A stretch of 44,368 bases of DNA from an uncultured bacterium. Its GTDB lineage: Bacteria > Bacillota > Clostridia > Oscillospirales > Oscillospiraceae. The stretch covers positions 1 to 44,368 of the forward strand of contig CAMCCC010000018.1 in assembly GCA_945873205.1 (NCBI GenBank), given 5' to 3'. Position 1 is the first letter of the stretch; each line of letters starts with the position of its first letter. The position numbers and the translations under genes are program-made. Of the stretch, positions 42,202-44,368 are shown one piece after another. The notes under the pieces were generated by a model, which saw only the letters and a list, made by a program, of their open reading frames with translations, was not told where the DNA came from and made no database searches.

Positions 42202-43389
42202 ATGAGTGGAAAGAGATTCCAAGGGGAACGATTAAAAAGTGCTCGTCAACTGCGGGGGCTGACCCTAACAGCCCTCGCTGAGCAGACGGGTATTTCTAAA
42301 CAGTCTATTTCCCAATACGAAAGTGGTGAAACGCGACCAGAGCATGAACGTGGATTTAGGTTGGCATCAGCACTGAATGTGCCGTATGATTTTTTTCTTA
42401 GCGAGGACACATACAAAACGGAAACTCCCACAACGTACTTCCGCTCCCTCGCATCCTCTACAAAACTAGCGCGCAGCAAGGAGAGCATAAAGTTAGAATA
42501 TGTTGCTAAGATTTACGAAGCATTAGAGCAGTATATAGATTTTCCGTTGCTCAATTTGCCTGCAGTTAATTATTCTGGCGGATATAATGTTTATGATGAC
42601 AGCGATTGCGAGAAAATGTATGCCGAACTTGAGGAAATAGCTTTGATGGTTCGGAAGCATTGGCAATTAGGTCTTGAGCCTATTAGAGACCTTCAATATC
42701 TTCTGGAATCGAATGGGATTGTTGTAACAGGCTTTGAGACAGATACCGAGAGCATCGACGCATTTAGCCAACGTACAAGGATTTGTGGCGAACAAATTTG
42801 CTTTATAGCCGTAGATCAAGGACGTAAGCCTGAGGGACGAATTCGTTTTGACTTAGCTCATGAACTCGCTCATCTGCTTATACATCCTTGGAGCGACAAT
42901 CTTGATTTGCTTAGTCGGGAAGAGTTCAAAACGAGAGAATTTGAGGCTAACGTTTTTGCGAGCGCCTTTTTGCTTCCAAGAGAAAGCTTTGGGAAAGACG
43001 TTCAGGCATATCCTACTGATTTGCAGTATTATCTTTGGATGAAGAAAAAGTGGCGGTCTTCTATTCAGTCGATGATCTATCGGGCAAATCAGCTGCATTA
43101 TATATCGAATAGCCAATTTCAATATTTGATGCGTCAAGTATCAAAAAACGGATGGCGCAAAAAAGAACCCGATGATACGCCATATTTTTTAGGAGAGAAT
43201 ATTTTCCAAGGAGCAATTGATTTGCTGTTAAGTGAGCATATTCTCACAGTAAATGGTTTACTCAATTTGTTTGGTGATTATGGCGTCGGTCTTTATCCTG
43301 GAGAGATAGAAGAGCTTCTTCATCTAAGCAAGGGGACTCTAGAGCCAGAAGGAACTGCCCAAATAGTATCGTTACGAAGAGAGCAATAA
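42202..43389 (+). CDS. XRE-family regulator fused to an ImmA/IrrE metallopeptidase domain
   Basis: A 395-residue protein. Residues 5-65 form a Cro/CI-type helix-turn-helix (LKSARQLRGLTLTALAEQTGISKQSISQYESGETRP). The ImmA/IrrE domain has the zinc motif HELAH (near residue 220) in FDLAHELAHLLIHPW, a downstream third ligand in FEANVFASAFLLP, and C-terminal helices. ATG 42202 is 9 bp after AGGGAG. Such proteins sense signals and cleave repressors in ICEBs1-like elements, or act in toxin-antitoxin and defence loci. Which applies here is open. Confidence 0.88.
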   Translation: MSGKRFQGERLKSARQLRGLTLTALAEQTGISKQSISQYESGETRPEHERGFRLASALNVPYDFFLSEDTYKTETPTTYFRSLASSTKLARSKESIKLEYVAKIYEALEQYIDFPLLNLPAVNYSGGYNVYDDSDCEKMYAELEEIALMVRKHWQLGLEPIRDLQYLLESNGIVVTGFETDTESIDAFSQRTRICGEQICFIAVDQGRKPEGRIRFDLAHELAHLLIHPWSDNLDLLSREEFKTREFEANVFASAFLLPRESFGKDVQAYPTDLQYYLWMKKKWRSSIQSMIYRANQLHYISNSQFQYLMRQVSKNGWRKKEPDDTPYFLGENIFQGAIDLLLSEHILTVNGLLNLFGDYGVGLYPGEIEELLHLSKGTLEPEGTAQIVSLRREQ

Positions 43390-43413
43390 TAAAAAGAGCA
43401 GAAATATAATCAG

Positions 43414-43444
43414 AAAAGGGGCCTTTTATAATGAGGCTCCTTTT
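43414..43444 (+). terminator. Terminator after the ImmA/IrrE gene
   Basis: GGGGCCT pairs with AGGCTCC (one mismatch) inside AAAAGG...CCTTTT. Confidence 0.6.
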
Positions 43445-43538
43445 CCTAATAGCTCAACGAATAATTATGAATGTAGCTGAAAGTTGCCACGCACTTGTAG
43501 TTAATGTCTACTGAATAATGGAAAAGGCCTTGTATCTC

Positions 43539-43610
43539 AAGACATAGAAGTCCATAGGTGGTATAATAAGTGCAAGGGAAACAGCAAAAATCAGGCAAAA
43601 ACCTTGCACT
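43539..43610 (+). promoter_or_regulatory. Promoter and leader hairpin of the IS1182-like transposase
   Basis: AAGACA (43539-43544), a 17-bp spacer and TATAAT (43562-43567). AGTGCAAGG (43569-43577) pairs with CCTTGCACT (43602-43610), the 3' arm adjoining the GGAGGG ribosome binding site. Transcripts reading in from outside could hide the site. Confidence 0.55.
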
Positions 43611-43622
43611 TGGAGGGCAGCC

Positions 43623-44368
43623 ATGTATCGTTACAGCAACGGCCAGATCAGTCTGGCGGATTTCAAGCAGCCGGTTGGCATGAATCTGAAAGAAAGCAAC
43701 CGTTGGGTCAGGAAAGCCCAGACGATCACCTGGCTGGAGATTGAAAAACGGTACGCCGCGCTGTTTACCAACCGCAAAGGCAATGTGGCCAAGCCTTTGC
43801 GCCTTGCGCTGGGCGCCTGCATCATCCAAGCGGAGTATGGCTACTCCGACGAGGAGACTGCACTTCAGATTCAGGAGAACCCGTACCTGCAGTACTTCTG
43901 TGGGTATCCCGGCTATGATGATGAAAAGCTGCCTTTTGATCCGTCGCTGATGGTATACTTCCGCAAGCGGCTGACGCCGGAGGTACTGGGTGAGATCAAC
44001 GAAATGATTCTGCGGGATGCAAAAGCTCGTCAATCAAAAGAAGTCGAAGACAAGGATGACGATAACTCTGATGATGGATCTGGAACTGGTGGAAACAGCG
44101 GCACTATGATCGTGGACGCCACCTGTGCGCCCTCCAATATCCGGTATCCCCAGGACGTTTCCCTGCTCAACGAGGCCAGAGAGAACGCCGAGAAGCTCCT
44201 GGACGTGCTCCATGACCCGGCAGAAGGAAAGAAGCCCCGCACCTACCGCAAGTGCGCCCGGAAAGACTACTTGAAGTACACAAGATGCCGCAAACACACC
44301 GCAAAAATGACCTGCAAAGCCATTGGAAAGCAGCTGAGCTATCTCAAGCGGGATCTGGAAGCGATTGA
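43623..44368 (+). CDS. IS1182-like DDE transposase, N-terminal part (runs off the window)
   Basis: The frame from ATG 43623 (GGAGGG upstream) stays open to the window end, 248 codons. It starts MYRYSNGQISLADFKQP and includes LRLALGACIIQAEYGYSDEETALQIQENPYLQYFCGY, FDPSLMVYFRKRLT and GTMIVDATCAPSNIRYPQDVSLLNEARE, which holds the first catalytic Asp. These are typical of the IS1182/IS5-type transposases of Firmicutes. An acidic, Gly/Ser-rich insert (DDDNSDDGSGTGGNSG) precedes the catalytic motif. The remaining residues of the triad lie beyond the edge. Confidence 0.85.
   Translation, partial: MYRYSNGQISLADFKQPVGMNLKESNRWVRKAQTITWLEIEKRYAALFTNRKGNVAKPLRLALGACIIQAEYGYSDEETALQIQENPYLQYFCGYPGYDDEKLPFDPSLMVYFRKRLTPEVLGEINEMILRDAKARQSKEVEDKDDDNSDDGSGTGGNSGTMIVDATCAPSNIRYPQDVSLLNEARENAEKLLDVLHDPAEGKKPRTYRKCARKDYLKYTRCRKHTAKMTCKAIGKQLSYLKRDLEAI

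Noticed and set aside
43446..44033. A 195-codon minus-strand frame opposite the last transposase.
   Set aside because: Antisense shadow of the IS1182-like transposase, which has a ribosome binding site and family motifs.

Overview
The chromosomal part of this window (about 1-35,600) is GC-rich, with AGGAGG-type ribosome binding sites, consensus sigma-A promoters, clostridial-type lipoproteins, an Re-citrate synthase-type gene and CD1115-type conjugation genes. This points to a gut Clostridia member, probably Oscillospiraceae. That assignment is inferred from gene style, not from a marker gene.

Region 1 (199-4942, minus strand): a branched-chain-amino-acid-type binding protein with its own consensus promoter, then an operon for Re-citrate synthase, a GntR regulator and isocitrate dehydrogenase, the route to 2-oxoglutarate and glutamate. 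Region 2 (5297-15875, plus strand): arginine synthesis. The order is argG, argH, an amino-acid ABC binding protein and permease with no ATPase, argF, then carA and a carB whose reading frame continues into a diaminopimelate epimerase-like domain. ArgR-like half-sites precede argG, and a PyrR-style attenuator can be drawn before carA.

Region 3 (15940-19059): a tungstate transporter (tupA-tupB-tupC, minus) divergent from a MoaE-like cofactor gene. The TupA protein has its two sequence halves in swapped order and appears circularly permuted. Region 4 (19112-23552): two small unknown genes, a fructokinase-type kinase, and an OpuC-like osmolyte ABC operon that starts with a 31-residue ORF. Region 5 (23706-25821): debris (a truncated MFS gene, a serine-recombinase tail, a 41-bp palindrome) and an intact-looking IS630-family element that uses a -1 frameshift signal.

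Region 6 (26005-35554): a divergent locus with a glycerophosphodiesterase, YesL and a membrane protein on one side and a Ugp-type ABC transporter (binding protein plus two permeases, no ATPase) on the other. Two tandem DeoR-type regulators, a PHP-domain protein and a lipoprotein follow. Region 7 (about 35,650-40,533): A-rich foreign DNA with a 5'-truncated leucine-rich-repeat gene, a coiled-coil gene, a small unknown gene and remnants of a conjugative element: an HTH protein, a VirD4-like coupling protein, and a chimeric gene joining the N-terminus of a C5-methyltransferase to a TOPRIM protein.

Region 8 (40,534-44,368): a 57-nt 3' fragment of tRNA-Leu(CAG) on the minus strand marks an attachment site. 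Its orientation puts the associated island to the right. The first genes of that island are an unrecognised 249-residue protein and an XRE-ImmA/IrrE metallopeptidase, followed by an IS1182-like transposase cut by the window end.

No database search was possible; family calls rest on motifs and recall.
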